The notes beneath the pieces were generated by a model. That model was not told the DNA's origin. It searched no databases and worked only from the letters and a program-made list of their open reading frames with translations. From contig NZ_JAKEEC010000006.1 of assembly GCF_021483235.1 (NCBI RefSeq), positions 89,019-153,018 on the forward strand: a stretch of DNA of 64,000 nt, in the 5' to 3' direction. Position 1 is the stretch's first letter. Every line of letters begins with the position of its first letter. Shown here in pieces: positions 51,817 to 60,821 of the stretch. A program made the position numbers and the translations under genes. The DNA comes from Arthrobacter alkaliphilus. GTDB lineage: Bacteria > Actinomycetota > Actinomycetes > Actinomycetales > Micrococcaceae.

Positions 51817-51995
51817 CTCAGAGGCCCAAAAAGGGCCCCTGAGCTGGGAAAACGTGCCGAGGTGGGACTCGAACCGGGTTCCAGACCCCGGAAAAACTGG
51901 GAAGTATTGAAAACATGCCGAGTACGGCCCGGTCCGGCACCGGTAAGGCCGAGTCCGACGGCGAGGGTGTGCACATTGTGCACACCCTCTTTTCT
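51817..51995 (+). repeat. Left copy of a hairpin-rich direct repeat
   Basis: About 175 bp that recur at 59893-60070 with scattered substitutions. It begins with hairpin CTCAG-GGCCC / GGGCC-CTGAG (51817-51843), contains a tRNA T-loop-like GGTTCGAGTCC on the minus strand (51865-51875) whose flanks do not pair as a T-stem, and ends with GAGGGTGTGCAC-ATT-GTGCACACCCTC (51963-51989) plus TTTT, an intrinsic terminator for the + strand. Confidence 0.85.
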
Positions 51996-52435
51996 ATGCC
52001 CTTGCATGCTCCGGACAGGCTCAAGGAGAGCCTGGCACAGGTGGCAGTATTCACTCCCGCTGGCGCCCCGCCGTTCAGGGATGACTCCACGGTCCGGTCA
52101 CATTTCACTAGTAGCTCACCTCCTTCACGCATTCATGGTTCCAACAACGAACCACTGCATGACGCCGTGCCCGGATCACGCAAACGCCACAACGCCAGCA
52201 TGGGTGAACCTCGCCCGAAGGTGTGCAGGGAAACCCAGGGCCTTTGCATGTCGGGTTGGGCGGACGATCTATGAATCAGGTCCCGAACGATTGGAAATCG
52301 CCCGTCCAGCTGGCCCGTCATCGAAGACAAAACATATGCCGAAGCCACGCACAGGACTAGGCTAACTGGCGTGCCCGTCCCTCCCGGCAGGCTCATGGTT
52401 CCGAACGTGGCCGGGAAAGCCGCCCTTTGAAACTG
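51996..52435. other. Gene-free region
   Basis: 440 bp with no convincing gene on either strand. A weak relative of the array core is possible at 52247-52278 (CATGT, then ATGAATCA 24 bases on). The right end abuts the NERD gene. Confidence 0.4.
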
Positions 52436-53382
52436 TTAGGCAGATTTGAGGAGAGCGGTGAGCGACCCGCGAATGGCGCCTACATCGATGTCTCCGGCTC
52501 TCTCCTTTGCCAGATGTTCGGCTAGCCGCCGCGGCCACAGTACGTGGACTCCGCGGGTTGAGAATGCACCCCCGATGAGCGGCCAAGCGGCTTCGACGAA
52601 ACACAGCGCCCCGGTGACCGGGACATCCGTGAGGAGGTTGCGCACCACGTCGACTTGTTTGAGGACCCCGTCGACCAATTTCGTGCAGTCGCGCCGGCCG
52701 GCGAGAAGCTTTTCGGCGCGCGGTCGAAGGATCCCGCCGTCGACCTTCAGCTCGGGCCTGCCGTTGTACCGCTTGGCGTCGATCACCCATATCCCGCTGC
52801 CGGTGATGACGATATGGTCAATGTTGGCCTTCGAACCGGGGATAAGACGGTCGTGAAGAACTGCGATGCTATCGGTGGCCAGGGAGTTGAGCCGGGTCCC
52901 GAGGCGCTCCTCACCGATGGCACCCCGTTCCCAGGCCTTGGTGCTTTGCCGCTCGTCCGAGAGTGCGACGGCGAGGCTACCCAAGCGACCCCATTTCTCG
53001 CGGAGTCTCGCCTCATCTTTGGCTGTGCGCCGCTCGTATTCGCGTCGTGCCGGCGACCCGGCGACTCCGGCTCCGGCGGGCGAGAGCTCGGCAGACGGGT
53101 GTTCGAGATCCGGAAGTAGGGTCCCGTGGCCTCGTGGGGGCACGCGGGACACAAGACCGTCTTCGTCTCGCTCTCGTACGTCGCTTCGGTCCCGGCAGGA
53201 AGAGACGCGCCGCACATCCGGCAGGTTCCGGCATAACGAAGCCGCAACTGCTTCACGAGCACGCGCCGTGCGTCATCAGCGTTGGGCAGGAGACGAGAAT
53301 TCTCTTGGGCACGGGAACAGTCTGCCAACGGAAGGCCCCGATCGGAAGAACTCACGACCGTAACATGCTCAGGAGCCTTCAC
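52436..53382 (-). pseudogene. NERD-domain protein with zinc ribbon, frameshifted
   Basis: The N-terminal part from GTG 53382 (or GTG 53355) reads RYAGTCRMCGASLPAGTEA and TVLCPAC, a four-Cys zinc ribbon. The C-terminal part, in another frame from about 53120 to 52436, reads WERGAIGEERLGTRL, IPGSKANIDHIVITGSGIWVIDAKRYNG and VPVTGALCFVEAAWPLIGG, a nuclease-related (NERD) domain with the conserved Asp and DAKRY. Full-length relatives join the two, so one base was lost or gained near 53100-53145. NERD proteins are thought to act on nucleic acids and often occur in mobile or defence regions. Confidence 0.8.
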
Positions 53383-53634
53383 TTCACGCCGGCGAGGTCG
53401 TCAGCAATCTGATGCGCATCCCGGACGGAGCGGGCGAGCCGGTCCAGTTTGGTCACCACGAAGGTGCCGCCGGCGCGGCAAGCGGCCAGAGCTTCACGCA
53501 ACCCCGGACGGTTCCTGTCTCGGCCGGCGAGACCGTGCTCGACATAGAGCCGTTTGGGCTCAATACCCAAAGCTGACAGGGCATCCCACTGTGCGGTGAG
53601 GTCCTGTTCCTCAGAGAGACTCTTGCGTAACCGA
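53379..53634 (-). pseudogene. Serine recombinase (resolvase/invertase) remnant
   Basis: The frame reads EEQDLTAQWDALSALGIEP, RLYVEHGLAGRDRNRPGLREAL and TFVVTKLDRLARSVRDAHQIADDL, the catalytic domain of small serine recombinases. The start VGYARVS with the nucleophile Ser lies in another frame (shift in a TC-rich run near 53613), and the protein stops early where relatives continue GVKLSLGG. The DNA-binding domain is missing. It overlaps the NERD start by 4 nt. Confidence 0.8.
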
Positions 53635-53840
53635 CCAGCAGTTCAGATATGTGTAGAGCAGCGTGCCATATATGGCCCCCTCACCGGTCAGATCACCGGA
53701 CTGGTCTTACGGGACAGCCCACGGCCCGGAGCCTCGAGGGTGCAGATCCACTGACGGACTGTCCGGTCGAGGACCGGCTTACGGGCACTGAGATAATGGT
53801 CATCGCGACTATGACTGGGAGATGACCCTACGATCGGACT

Positions 53841-55433
53841 ATGACTATGCAAGAAGATGGCGCGGACAGGGTTTCCCCCGACCGTCCCGAGATCAGCCTT
53901 AAGGAGGGCCTTCTGGCGAGGGCCCAGAGGCGGTTGGCCTACGACCCGAGATGGTCGAACCGAAAGTTCTTCCGTGCAGCGAGCCATGCCATGCAAAATC
54001 AGATGCTGGCCAAGCAACTGCACGAGCGGGAGCTCTCGGCGAGCCGTGACGACCCGTCCCGGAACCTTGTAGTCCCCTCAGACGAGCGAGTCGAGCTGCC
54101 CATACTCTGGGTGACCGAGTTCTACAGCCCGAGCTACGCCTCAGGCCTCACCGAAGCGCTCCAGAGCCGCTCATGGCCTGCGGACTCATGGGGAACGCTC
54201 ACGGGAGACAACTTGCAGGACCGCCTCCGCCGTGCTCGCGAAGTGAACGCATTCTCCTCTGGGCGAGTTGGAACGTTCGTCGACATCGCTTCGAAAACCC
54301 TGCCGCCGTTGGGGGGAGCCCAAAGTGAACGTCTACCCGAAGGCATCGGGCGCATTGAGGTCTGGCTCGTCACCATTGCCCCGGCCCTGACCGTAGTAGT
54401 CGCAACATGCTTCCTCGACAAGGACGGGAAAGACCGTCTGGACAACACACTGCGGGCGGATTACCAAGCCCGTCTGGAGCGTCCAGGCGGAAGGATCCGG
54501 ATACGGACCAGACGTGATGAGGCTGTAGGAGCCGTCCTCCGAGAGCGAGACCGGATCCACGCTGAGGCCCGTCAGTGGCTCGTCGGTAAGGCGCCGGGAA
54601 TCTTTGCAACCGAAGGCGAAGGACAGTTGCCTGTACTGGATGTGCTGCTCACCCACAGGTACGATCCACTCGCCGATTTCGACCCCAAAGATTCAGGCCT
54701 CCGATCCGCCCTCGGCCTGAGCCGCCTTGCCAACGGCAGGATTGTACTGGCGGACTCCCCGGAGTTCAGGCTCGACCAGAAGGAAGCCCTTGGCGAGGAC
54801 ATCTTCCGGTGGACGCTCTGCGCGAATTACAGTGCAGTCTTCCCAAACGAGACGTTCGAACACTACTGGGGTCAGACGCGTTCAGCCGAGGCGATCGCGA
54901 CTGCCCTGGAAGCCGATGGGTGGGGACGATCCCTATTGATCAGACTTGCCATCAGCCAGCTCATCGATGTCAAGGTCCGTGGGATGAATCGGTCGCGCGA
55001 CCTTGCCAACGGCATCCACGACGGCCGTTCGCCGGTGCGCAGCATTAAAGAGCTCCGCCGCACCGTGCTGACCAACAGCATCGACTTGGACGCCATCGCA
55101 ACGGGGATTAACGAGTTCACCTCCGACCGCCGCCGCTATGAGAGGGACGTGCCACGCCTGCGGATCGAGCCGAGCGACTCGAACACACAGGAGGATGACG
55201 TTCTCTCTGGGTTGGCAAGGAGGCAGGCCGAGTCACTAAAAGACCTGCTCGAAGCAGACCGTTCGATGACCGAGCGCCTCGAAGTTGTAGCATCGCTGAC
55301 GAGCTCTCTGTCAGGGATAAGGTCCCAGCGGTGGGCAGCCGCACTCAGCGTCGTCGCAATCGCGATCGCCGCGACCGCCGGCTACATCTCCTACCTCACG
55401 CTCATTGCAACTCAAGTCACTACTGGCCACTAA
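53841..55433 (+). CDS. Unknown 530-aa protein with C-terminal membrane anchor
   Basis: No family recognised. The N-terminal ~480 residues look soluble, with a central hydrophobic strand pair (IEVWLVTIAPALTVVVATCFLD) followed by an Arg-rich helical stretch (DEAVGAVLRERDRIHAEARQWLVG). Near the end WAAALSVVAIAIAATAGYISYLTLIA (residues ~498-523) is a single membrane segment, giving a tail-anchored arrangement with most of the protein inside. ATG 53841 is followed by a second ATG two codons later; no strong ribosome site. Stands alone on the + strand amid minus-strand remnants in the island-like stretch. Confidence 0.7.
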   Translation: MTMQEDGADRVSPDRPEISLKEGLLARAQRRLAYDPRWSNRKFFRAASHAMQNQMLAKQLHERELSASRDDPSRNLVVPSDERVELPILWVTEFYSPSYASGLTEALQSRSWPADSWGTLTGDNLQDRLRRAREVNAFSSGRVGTFVDIASKTLPPLGGAQSERLPEGIGRIEVWLVTIAPALTVVVATCFLDKDGKDRLDNTLRADYQARLERPGGRIRIRTRRDEAVGAVLRERDRIHAEARQWLVGKAPGIFATEGEGQLPVLDVLLTHRYDPLADFDPKDSGLRSALGLSRLANGRIVLADSPEFRLDQKEALGEDIFRWTLCANYSAVFPNETFEHYWGQTRSAEAIATALEADGWGRSLLIRLAISQLIDVKVRGMNRSRDLANGIHDGRSPVRSIKELRRTVLTNSIDLDAIATGINEFTSDRRRYERDVPRLRIEPSDSNTQEDDVLSGLARRQAESLKDLLEADRSMTERLEVVASLTSSLSGIRSQRWAAALSVVAIAIAATAGYISYLTLIATQVTTGH

Positions 55434-55564
55434 GTTACTGCCGGTGAAGGGCGACGCCAGCAACAGTTTGGGGCACCGCCGCTCATGATTCAGAGAGGAG
55501 TCGTGACGGATGTTCGGTAGAGGATCCCTCAGCGGGACGCTCTGCTAGCGGATCCTGGTGGGAC

Positions 55565-56014
55565 TCAGCCTCGTGCGGCGGCCCACACGTTCTCGAGTCG
55601 GCCTTTCGCTTCCTCGAATTCAGCACCAGCCAGGATCGAGGTGTTGTCGTCGCAAAGGTACAGCTCAAGGCGATCCGAAAGATCGCTTCCCTGCGGGTCC
55701 AACTCGAGGGTGAGCACCTTCGTCCCGGGCTTGTCACCCGAGGCCGGGTTGGATGGGATGTCACCGATAGATCGCACCTGGTTCCCTGGCAGCTGTCCGG
55801 CGAGGACGTAGCCCTTCCCGAAATCGCGGGCGATACACGGCGAGGTGCTGTTCATAAGCCACGAGAAGGAAACCGGTTTATCCGGCGTTTTTGATGGACT
55901 TGTATGGCCATGAGATGTTCCTATAACAAGTCCTTTACAGCTGATCCTGTAAACGAGTTCCCAGCGGTCTCCTCGGGTGCCATGCTGAGGCTCGAACGTC
56001 ACCTTCGGATGCAA
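55565..56014 (-). CDS. Hypothetical protein
   Basis: A ~149-residue protein with a beta-rich look (DRWELVYRISCKGLVIGTSHGH, VLTLELDPQGSDLSDRLELYLCDD) and a helical end (EEAKGRLENVWAAARG). No family recognised. Start uncertain: TTG 56014 and GTG 56002 both lack good ribosome sites. It lies convergent with the 530-aa gene and divergent from a small membrane-protein gene. Confidence 0.5.
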   Translation of the reverse strand: MHPKVTFEPQHGTRGDRWELVYRISCKGLVIGTSHGHTSPSKTPDKPVSFSWLMNSTSPCIARDFGKGYVLAGQLPGNQVRSIGDIPSNPASGDKPGTKVLTLELDPQGSDLSDRLELYLCDDNTSILAGAEFEEAKGRLENVWAAARG

Positions 56015-56032
56015 GAGTGATTGGGGAAAGTC

Positions 56033-56395
56033 GTGGGAATTCGATACCGAGGTGGATTTCGATACCGAGATCCGTCCTGGTGGCAGGTTGGTTGGCTATA
56101 TGTAATTGCGGCAACAGCCGCAATCCCTCCCCTAAGTCCTGCTCGGATGGTTGTCGTGGTTCTCATGTTTGTTGTTGTGACCGCGGCGGTAGTTGTAAAA
56201 ATCATCCGGGCGCGTTCCGCTAAAAACTCTTCGGAACGTTCCGGGGGTGACCGATGGGGTCGATCACGAGCAAGCCGATGTTCGAGCGGACCGAAAGTTG
56301 GGCGTCTCCACTTGCGGCCAAAGTTGCTGCAGATGCTGTTGCTCGAGCCTTTCTGGATCGGAACGCAAGAGTTGAACAGGACGGCTGTGCGGTGA
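56033..56395 (+). CDS. Small membrane protein, hypothetical
   Basis: A 120-residue frame from GTG 56033 (GGGGAAA 5 bp upstream) with two membrane segments (WWQVGWLYVIAATAAIPPL and MVVVVLMFVVVTAAVVVKII) followed by a basic tail. The last ~45 codons overlap the next gene in another frame and are poor in quality, so the true product may be the first ~75 residues only. Adjacent to two other unknown small genes. Confidence 0.4.
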   Translation: MGIRYRGGFRYRDPSWWQVGWLYVIAATAAIPPLSPARMVVVVLMFVVVTAAVVVKIIRARSAKNSSERSGGDRWGRSRASRCSSGPKVGRLHLRPKLLQMLLLEPFWIGTQELNRTAVR

Positions 56396-56523
56396 GCATT
56401 CGTCGCGGATCAAATTGGCAGTATCGGCTATGGGGAAATCTCTTTTCTGCCGGACGTCAGAACGTCCCTATTGCCCTGGTCATTGAAGCCCGGCCCGCAA
56501 GGGTCACCACATTCATAGGATGA
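56254..56523 (+). CDS. Hypothetical protein
   Basis: An 89-residue protein from ATG 56254, with GGGGG about 6 bp upstream. It has an amphipathic helix (LAAKVAADAVARAFLDRNA) then beta-like strands (GCAVSIRRGSNWQYRLWGNL, NVPIALVIEARP). No family recognised. It overlaps the 3' end of the preceding frame and, on the opposite strand, the end of the 140-aa gene. Confidence 0.45.
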   Translation: MGSITSKPMFERTESWASPLAAKVAADAVARAFLDRNARVEQDGCAVSIRRGSNWQYRLWGNLFSAGRQNVPIALVIEARPARVTTFIG

Positions 56524-56879
56524 AACATGCCAGTCCAGCGCTCAGTATTGCCGAATTGGGCAAACAACTCTCCGCTGATTTGAATGGGTAGAGCCTCCGG
56601 GAGCCCTATTGATTCGACGTCTACTGTTGCGATCAGCCGGTGCTCACCAACTCCCGGTAGCAGACTGAGATGCCCTGGGCTGGAACTCAGGCTTAGCCGC
56701 AGCTTTGAGTCTTGGCTAAAGGTCAGGTCGGCCACAGCGGTCTCTCTTTCTTCATTTTCCACAGGTCTTTCCCAGACTCTATGCGTTTTATGGATCCGGT
56801 CCTGACCAACCTCAGCCGGGGCAGAAAATAAACGCAGACCCAGGCAACTGATCACGGCCAAACTCGTTTGTGCGCCCAC
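56457..56879 (-). CDS. Hypothetical protein, second gene of a two-gene operon
   Basis: A 140-residue protein from GTG 56879, two bases after the stop of the 280-aa gene upstream, which argues for coupled translation. It may have a weak N-terminal hydrophobic stretch (AQTSLAVISCLGLRLFSAP). The rest is beta-like (LRLSLSSSPGHLSLLPG, IATVDVESIGLP, IQISGELFAQFG). The last 67 bp overlap a + strand frame (56254-56523). No family recognised. Confidence 0.5.
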   Translation of the reverse strand: MGAQTSLAVISCLGLRLFSAPAEVGQDRIHKTHRVWERPVENEERETAVADLTFSQDSKLRLSLSSSPGHLSLLPGVGEHRLIATVDVESIGLPEALPIQISGELFAQFGNTERWTGMFHPMNVVTLAGRASMTRAIGTF

Positions 56880-56881
56880 GG

Positions 56882-57724
56882 CTAGAAGGCTTCTTTGAGC
56901 CTGCGCAAGATGTTGGCGAGGAGGATGACACTATCGGCGATGATGCCGGCGTCACGTCGCGATCCGGTGGGTGAGTGCTTGACATCGTGAGCCATGGCTG
57001 ATGCTTTCTTGGCCAATCCACGAAGGTGTTCGTTAGCGCCTCCCTGCAGTTCCTTGTTGGCGTAAGCCTCGATCCGGATATTGGTCTTGTCGACCGGAGG
57101 CTCGGTTTCGCCGGGCGCGAGATGCTCGTCAGCGTCATAGACAATGGCGCTCAGCGCTTCCAACACCGCTTCAGACCGATTCCCGACATCGCGGTAGTCC
57201 TGGGGGGTTGCAGCCGTGCGGAATCTCTGCCGCAGAGCCTCAATCTCCTCGTCGACAAGAGGCCAGCCAATAGCCGAGTGTGGCGATACCGATTCGGCCA
57301 GTTCTGCACGAAACTGCTGCTCCTCAGCAGTTTCCAAGGTCTCAAAAACCGGGCGGAAATACTTCTCCAGTAGGTCGCGACGAGCCTGCCATCCACCGGT
57401 TCCAGCACATCCTTCTGCAATCCAATGTGTCCGGAAAGAAGTGAAATCCCGCCATGGCACTTCGAAAGAGGTTGCGTGTCGAGAAAGAACTCGCCGGAGA
57501 GCTCTCAAGACTTCGCGAGACTCAGCATTATCGATGCGCTGACTGCCATCGGTACCAAAAGCCACGAATTGCTCGTGAACAAGTCGTGTGAGGTTGATAG
57601 CTGATGCGAGGTCGTCATCGCCAGGAATCGGGCCAGGCTCAAGCTTGTGTATGAGCTCGAGGTCTAAGACTTCCCGGGATCCAAGAAAGTCTCGAATCTC
57701 CCGGAAGTACATACTCACATGCAT
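56882..57724 (-). CDS. Unknown 280-aa helical protein
   Basis: Largely alpha-helical, with no recognised family. Noticeable segments are FREIRDFLGSREVLDLELIHKL at the start, LVDEEIEALRQRFRTAATPQDYRDVGNRSEAVLEALSAIVYD in the middle and KKASAMAHDVKHSPTGSRRDAGIIADSVILLANILRRL at the end; the final part has the look of a HEPN- or Abi-like helical module but I cannot show that. It is the first gene of a minus-strand pair. Base composition is slightly less G+C-rich than in the catabolic clusters, in line with transfer. Confidence 0.65.
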   Translation of the reverse strand: MHVSMYFREIRDFLGSREVLDLELIHKLEPGPIPGDDDLASAINLTRLVHEQFVAFGTDGSQRIDNAESREVLRALRRVLSRHATSFEVPWRDFTSFRTHWIAEGCAGTGGWQARRDLLEKYFRPVFETLETAEEQQFRAELAESVSPHSAIGWPLVDEEIEALRQRFRTAATPQDYRDVGNRSEAVLEALSAIVYDADEHLAPGETEPPVDKTNIRIEAYANKELQGGANEHLRGLAKKASAMAHDVKHSPTGSRRDAGIIADSVILLANILRRLKEAF

Positions 57725-58061
57725 ATTGCCTCCACGCTATCGAGCCTACTTTGTGGAAACGCACAGCTGTCGCACGCCTAATCGTGCCGTGGCGACGCCC
57801 GTAAGCCGGCTCCCCGTGATGTGCCTGCATGCGCCGAGGCTTCCGTCAGAATGGAGCCTGATTCCGCCTCGGCCGGATTCCGTATAGCCTCCCCGATATG
57901 TTGCAGCGGTGAGCGTGCCCTAACCGCTTCTACAAGCCTTACTGCAGCTTGGGCGTATTCTGGCCTCGGCCATCATCTACTCGATATCGGCCTGGCGGAT
58001 AGCGAGTCGTCCACCCTCGGTGTCAGTTCTCCGGCACCATAGCAACGTGGCTAGGTATCGG
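57725..58061. other. Intergenic region
   Basis: 337 bp between divergent genes. No gene or strong repeat recognised. It must hold the promoters of both neighbours. Confidence 0.4.
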
Positions 58062-58541
58062 ATGACGGGCGTTTCGGCGCCTTTTGGCGGGGCGCAGTGG
58101 GAGCGCAAGGACGACGATCGGGAGATTGCCCGACGAGTCCTCAATCTACTGGGTGACCGGCGCATGCTCTGGAAAGACTTCTCGGTAGAGATCGAGGAAC
58201 ACTGCGTCGGGTCCGCTGACCACACACGCAAGGAACTCGCGAAGCTTATCGATAACCCTGAAATCGGGCCCGAGCTGATCCGGCGCGTCCAACTGCTCCA
58301 GAGGCTGTTCCGGGACTTCATGGACGAAATTGGTCCATCGGGTGACGACTGGGACCGGCGCTACCGGCCGATAGGGACCGACCCCCTGTCCATGGCGCTC
58401 GGTCGGTTACGCGGGCTAGCTGGTATCCAGATTGGGGAATTGGCGGCTGAGTACGGCCTCGAAGTGTCAGAGGAACTCGCCAGCATCGTTCCCGACCAGA
58501 CAGGTTGGTTCTTCGAGAGGTTCGACGGTGCCTCAGAATGA
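58062..58541 (+). CDS. DUF6650-like hypothetical protein
   Basis: A 159-residue protein. The N-terminal TGVSAPFGGAQWE followed by REIARRVLNLLGDRRMLWK and VEIEEHCVGSADHTRKELAKLI is the pattern of the DUF6650 family (glycine-serine entry, ARR-L-DRR-L, then a C-x2-S-x4-R segment). The C-terminal half (LSMALGRLRGLAGIQIGELAAEYGL) is extra. ATG 58062 is chosen over ATG-less upstream codons; no strong ribosome site. Family function is unknown; members often occur near mobile or defence genes. Confidence 0.6.
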   Translation: MTGVSAPFGGAQWERKDDDREIARRVLNLLGDRRMLWKDFSVEIEEHCVGSADHTRKELAKLIDNPEIGPELIRRVQLLQRLFRDFMDEIGPSGDDWDRRYRPIGTDPLSMALGRLRGLAGIQIGELAAEYGLEVSEELASIVPDQTGWFFERFDGASE

Positions 58542-59221
58542 GTGGCGACAACGACAGCATGGCGACCTCCGTTCCCGCGTCTGTCATCTTGCGGCTGACT
58601 GGCTTGCCGGGGCGGGAGAAGATCTCTGGGTAAGCGCCTAGGCCACGAAGAACGTTTCGTGCGGCGCCATAACTCCCGAGGACCTCTACTTGGGCAAAGC
58701 CGTGGCGTGATGCCTAGGCACACCCACCTCAGTTTGCTCCAGTAACGGCAGTGAGGTGGGTAGGACTGGTGGTCTTCATGGCAGCGTCACGGTTTTCATC
58801 AAGGCGTGCGGTGCCGCCCGTAACCATCTCCGGCAAACGTCCCGCGGCATCGGCATCCAACATTCAACCGCAACGCTGAGTCATGGCCTTGCCCGGGGCT
58901 GGTCCGAGTTCCCACCCGAAAGACGGGACCCTATATGGCGTCCCCGCGACGTGAAGGGGTCCACGCTGCCTCTCGTTCTGCCGCTTCATTATCGCCGGGC
59001 GGGTCCTTCGCGCAACCCAGGGCGCTTCGCCCCGGTGGCAAGCGAAAAATTTCGTTCGGCGCTCCTACGTCGCTTATTTCCTCGCGAAATTTTTCCTTCC
59101 CACCGGTCCCCCAAGTTGCACTCCGGCCCCTCATACCCGGCGCTTGGTCCCCTACCAGAACGCCACCCAACCCCAACGACACGATCACTGCCAGGCCAGA
59201 TGCGTTCATGGCCAAAACGGT
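58542..59221. other. Gene-free region with terminator-like hairpin
   Basis: 680 bp with no supported gene. ACCCACCTCA (58722-58731) and TGAGGTGGGT (58752-58761) form a perfect 10-bp inverted repeat with a 20-nt loop, perhaps the terminator of the DUF6650-like gene. Open frames at 58931-59250 look random. Confidence 0.45.
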
Positions 59222-59785
59222 CATGTTGCCTAATCACGGAGCAGCGATGAACGCGTAGAGGTCCACGAACGGCGGCCCACAAAGCGAAAAAAGGAGGCTC
59301 AGCACAAACGATCCGACCCGCACCTCAGAAAAATCCCGGCGTTGCGTCTGAAGTCATGTTGCTTGCTATCGCAATGGCCATGAACGAATGGGCGGACACG
59401 AAAGCATCGCCGGGTGCATGAACGAGGACCACATGGCACAGGAAGCGGATCACAGAAAAGCGACATCCACGCGGTCGGCCTAGGTCATGTTGCTACCCGC
59501 TCGATCGGCCATGAACAAGTGAAGGACCACAAGCTGCGCGACACACGACCAGAGGAACAAGGACTAGATGCGCAACACACGATCCGAAGAAAAAGATCCG
59601 CACCGATTTCGCTCAGGTCATGTCGCAGAAGATCTCAGCCGACATGAACGAGCAGGAAAGCAACAAAGGGGCCAAGGCTAGCTGAGGGAGTGAAACCAAT
59701 GCGTACGATGCGACTCTCGGAAAGGGACCGTGAAAACTATTTGGTCCAGGTCATGTGGCCCGGGCCGGGACTGCCCATGAAGGAG
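59222..59785 (+). repeat. Non-coding array of five imperfect ~132-bp repeats
   Basis: A core of two boxes recurs at fixed offset: CATGT at 59222, 59355, 59486, 59619 and 59752 (steps 133, 131, 133, 133) and ATGAA 25 bases further each time (59247, 59380, 59511, 59644, 59777). The box consensus is AGGTCATGTTGC, 17 variable bases, ATGAACGA. A weaker A-rich and GATC-containing stretch (such as GATCCGAAGAAAAA) lies 30-50 bp before several cores. The unequal steps and stop codons exclude a coding repeat. Confidence 0.8.
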
Positions 59786-59892
59786 TGATGATCACCCCAA
59801 CCCACGCTCCTGGAAGGAAAGGAAGTAGCCGGCCACAGCAACGGCCACCACCAAGACTCCATAACCGTCATCAAAAAGATGATCTGTCCCCA

Positions 59893-60070
59893 CTCAGAGG
59901 CCCAAAAGGGCCCCTGAGCTGGGAAAACGTGCCCAAGGTGGGACTCAAACCGGGTTCCAGGCCCCGGAAACACAGGGAACTCCCGAAAACATGCCGAGTA
60001 CGGCCCAGTCCGGCACCGGTACGGCCGGGTCCGACGGTATGCCTGTGCACATTGTGCACACCCCTTTCTT
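59893..60070 (+). repeat. Right copy of the hairpin-rich direct repeat
   Basis: Matches 51817-51995 in order and orientation: hairpin CTCAG-GGCCC / GGGCC-CTGAG (59893-59918), GGACTCAAACC (59941-59951) in place of GGACTCGAACC, a nearly identical middle (ATGCCGAGTACGGCCC), and TGTGCAC-ATT-GTGCACA (60044-60060). The terminal stem is shorter than in the left copy and the T-run is weaker. Confidence 0.85.
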
Positions 60071-60821
60071 GCTCTTTTGTTGCACGAAGCGAACGATTGG
60101 AAGCCCGGCAGTTTGTGTGAGGGATAGGGATCCTTTGACCGGGCCCTCCTTACAGACGGAGCCTCCTATCTGGAAGTTACGTACACCTCATCAAAGGCAA
60201 CCGTAGGATCGACAGGTTCACCGAAGACGCACAACCGAGGATAGGCCCAGAAGCCACAAAAACGCTCAAGAGTGCCGACCAATGCACCCGCTACCGTTTC
60301 ATCCTTTGGCCGATCGTCACAGCCATCCTCTTTGCCGCCATGCTCCCTGCGGAGGATGCCGAATTGGCTGGGCAACGTGATGTTATCGACGGTGGCATTG
60401 CGTTTTGTCGTTGCACCTTGGTCTTTCGGGACATTTTCGATCCGCCGAAAACGGGTCGGCCGGCAGGCTTCGCAATACCCTCGGCAGGCCGCCACAGCTC
60501 CGTCAGCGCCGAGTTCTCAGTTGCGCCCTCCGGGCCCCCAGAGACCTTCGATAACTACACGGCTGAAAAAAGGCATTCCCCGAGAGGTAACTATCTTTGC
60601 CTGGCCTCGCCAAAGGCCGGGGCGACCGGCCTGCGGAGTACCGGAGCCGACAAGCCTTGGGTATGCCTTCAAGACCGTGCTGTCCGCATGTTGGGACGGT
60701 CCGCGTACCTGCACGCTGAGGGATCGTTTCCTGCAGGACGTCCCGCGCGTTTTTCGTCATGTCAAGGGCAAAGGCGAAAACTTCGTCTCAGGTGCCAACC
60801 CCGTATTGCTAGGTCCTGGAA
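60071..60821. other. Gene-free region
   Basis: 750 bp without a convincing gene. A 109-codon minus-strand frame (60166-60495; FGILRREHGGKEDG, LERFCGFWAYPRL) has some coding character but no start signal or known family, so it is left unassigned. Confidence 0.4.

Noticed and set aside
51855..51880. Possible tRNA gene on the minus strand (T-loop-like GGTTCGAGTCC)
   Set aside because: Only two of five T-stem pairs form, and no acceptor, D or anticodon stems can be found around it; the same holds for the copy at 59941. It is a repeat, not a functional tRNA.
51862..52365. Similar predicted peptides from both hairpin blocks (both contain PGSRPRK and CTLCTP)
   Set aside because: The similarity is explained by DNA identity of the repeat; frames have no start signals and cross hairpins, so I do not treat them as a protein family.
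58931..59250. Genes of about 100 codons on either strand
   Set aside because: Overlapping frames on both strands with low-quality sequence and no start signals; nothing favours one of them.
59222..59785. CRISPR-like array
   Set aside because: The period is ~132 bp with a short split core, no identical 25-40 bp repeats, no unique spacers of even size, and no cas genes nearby.
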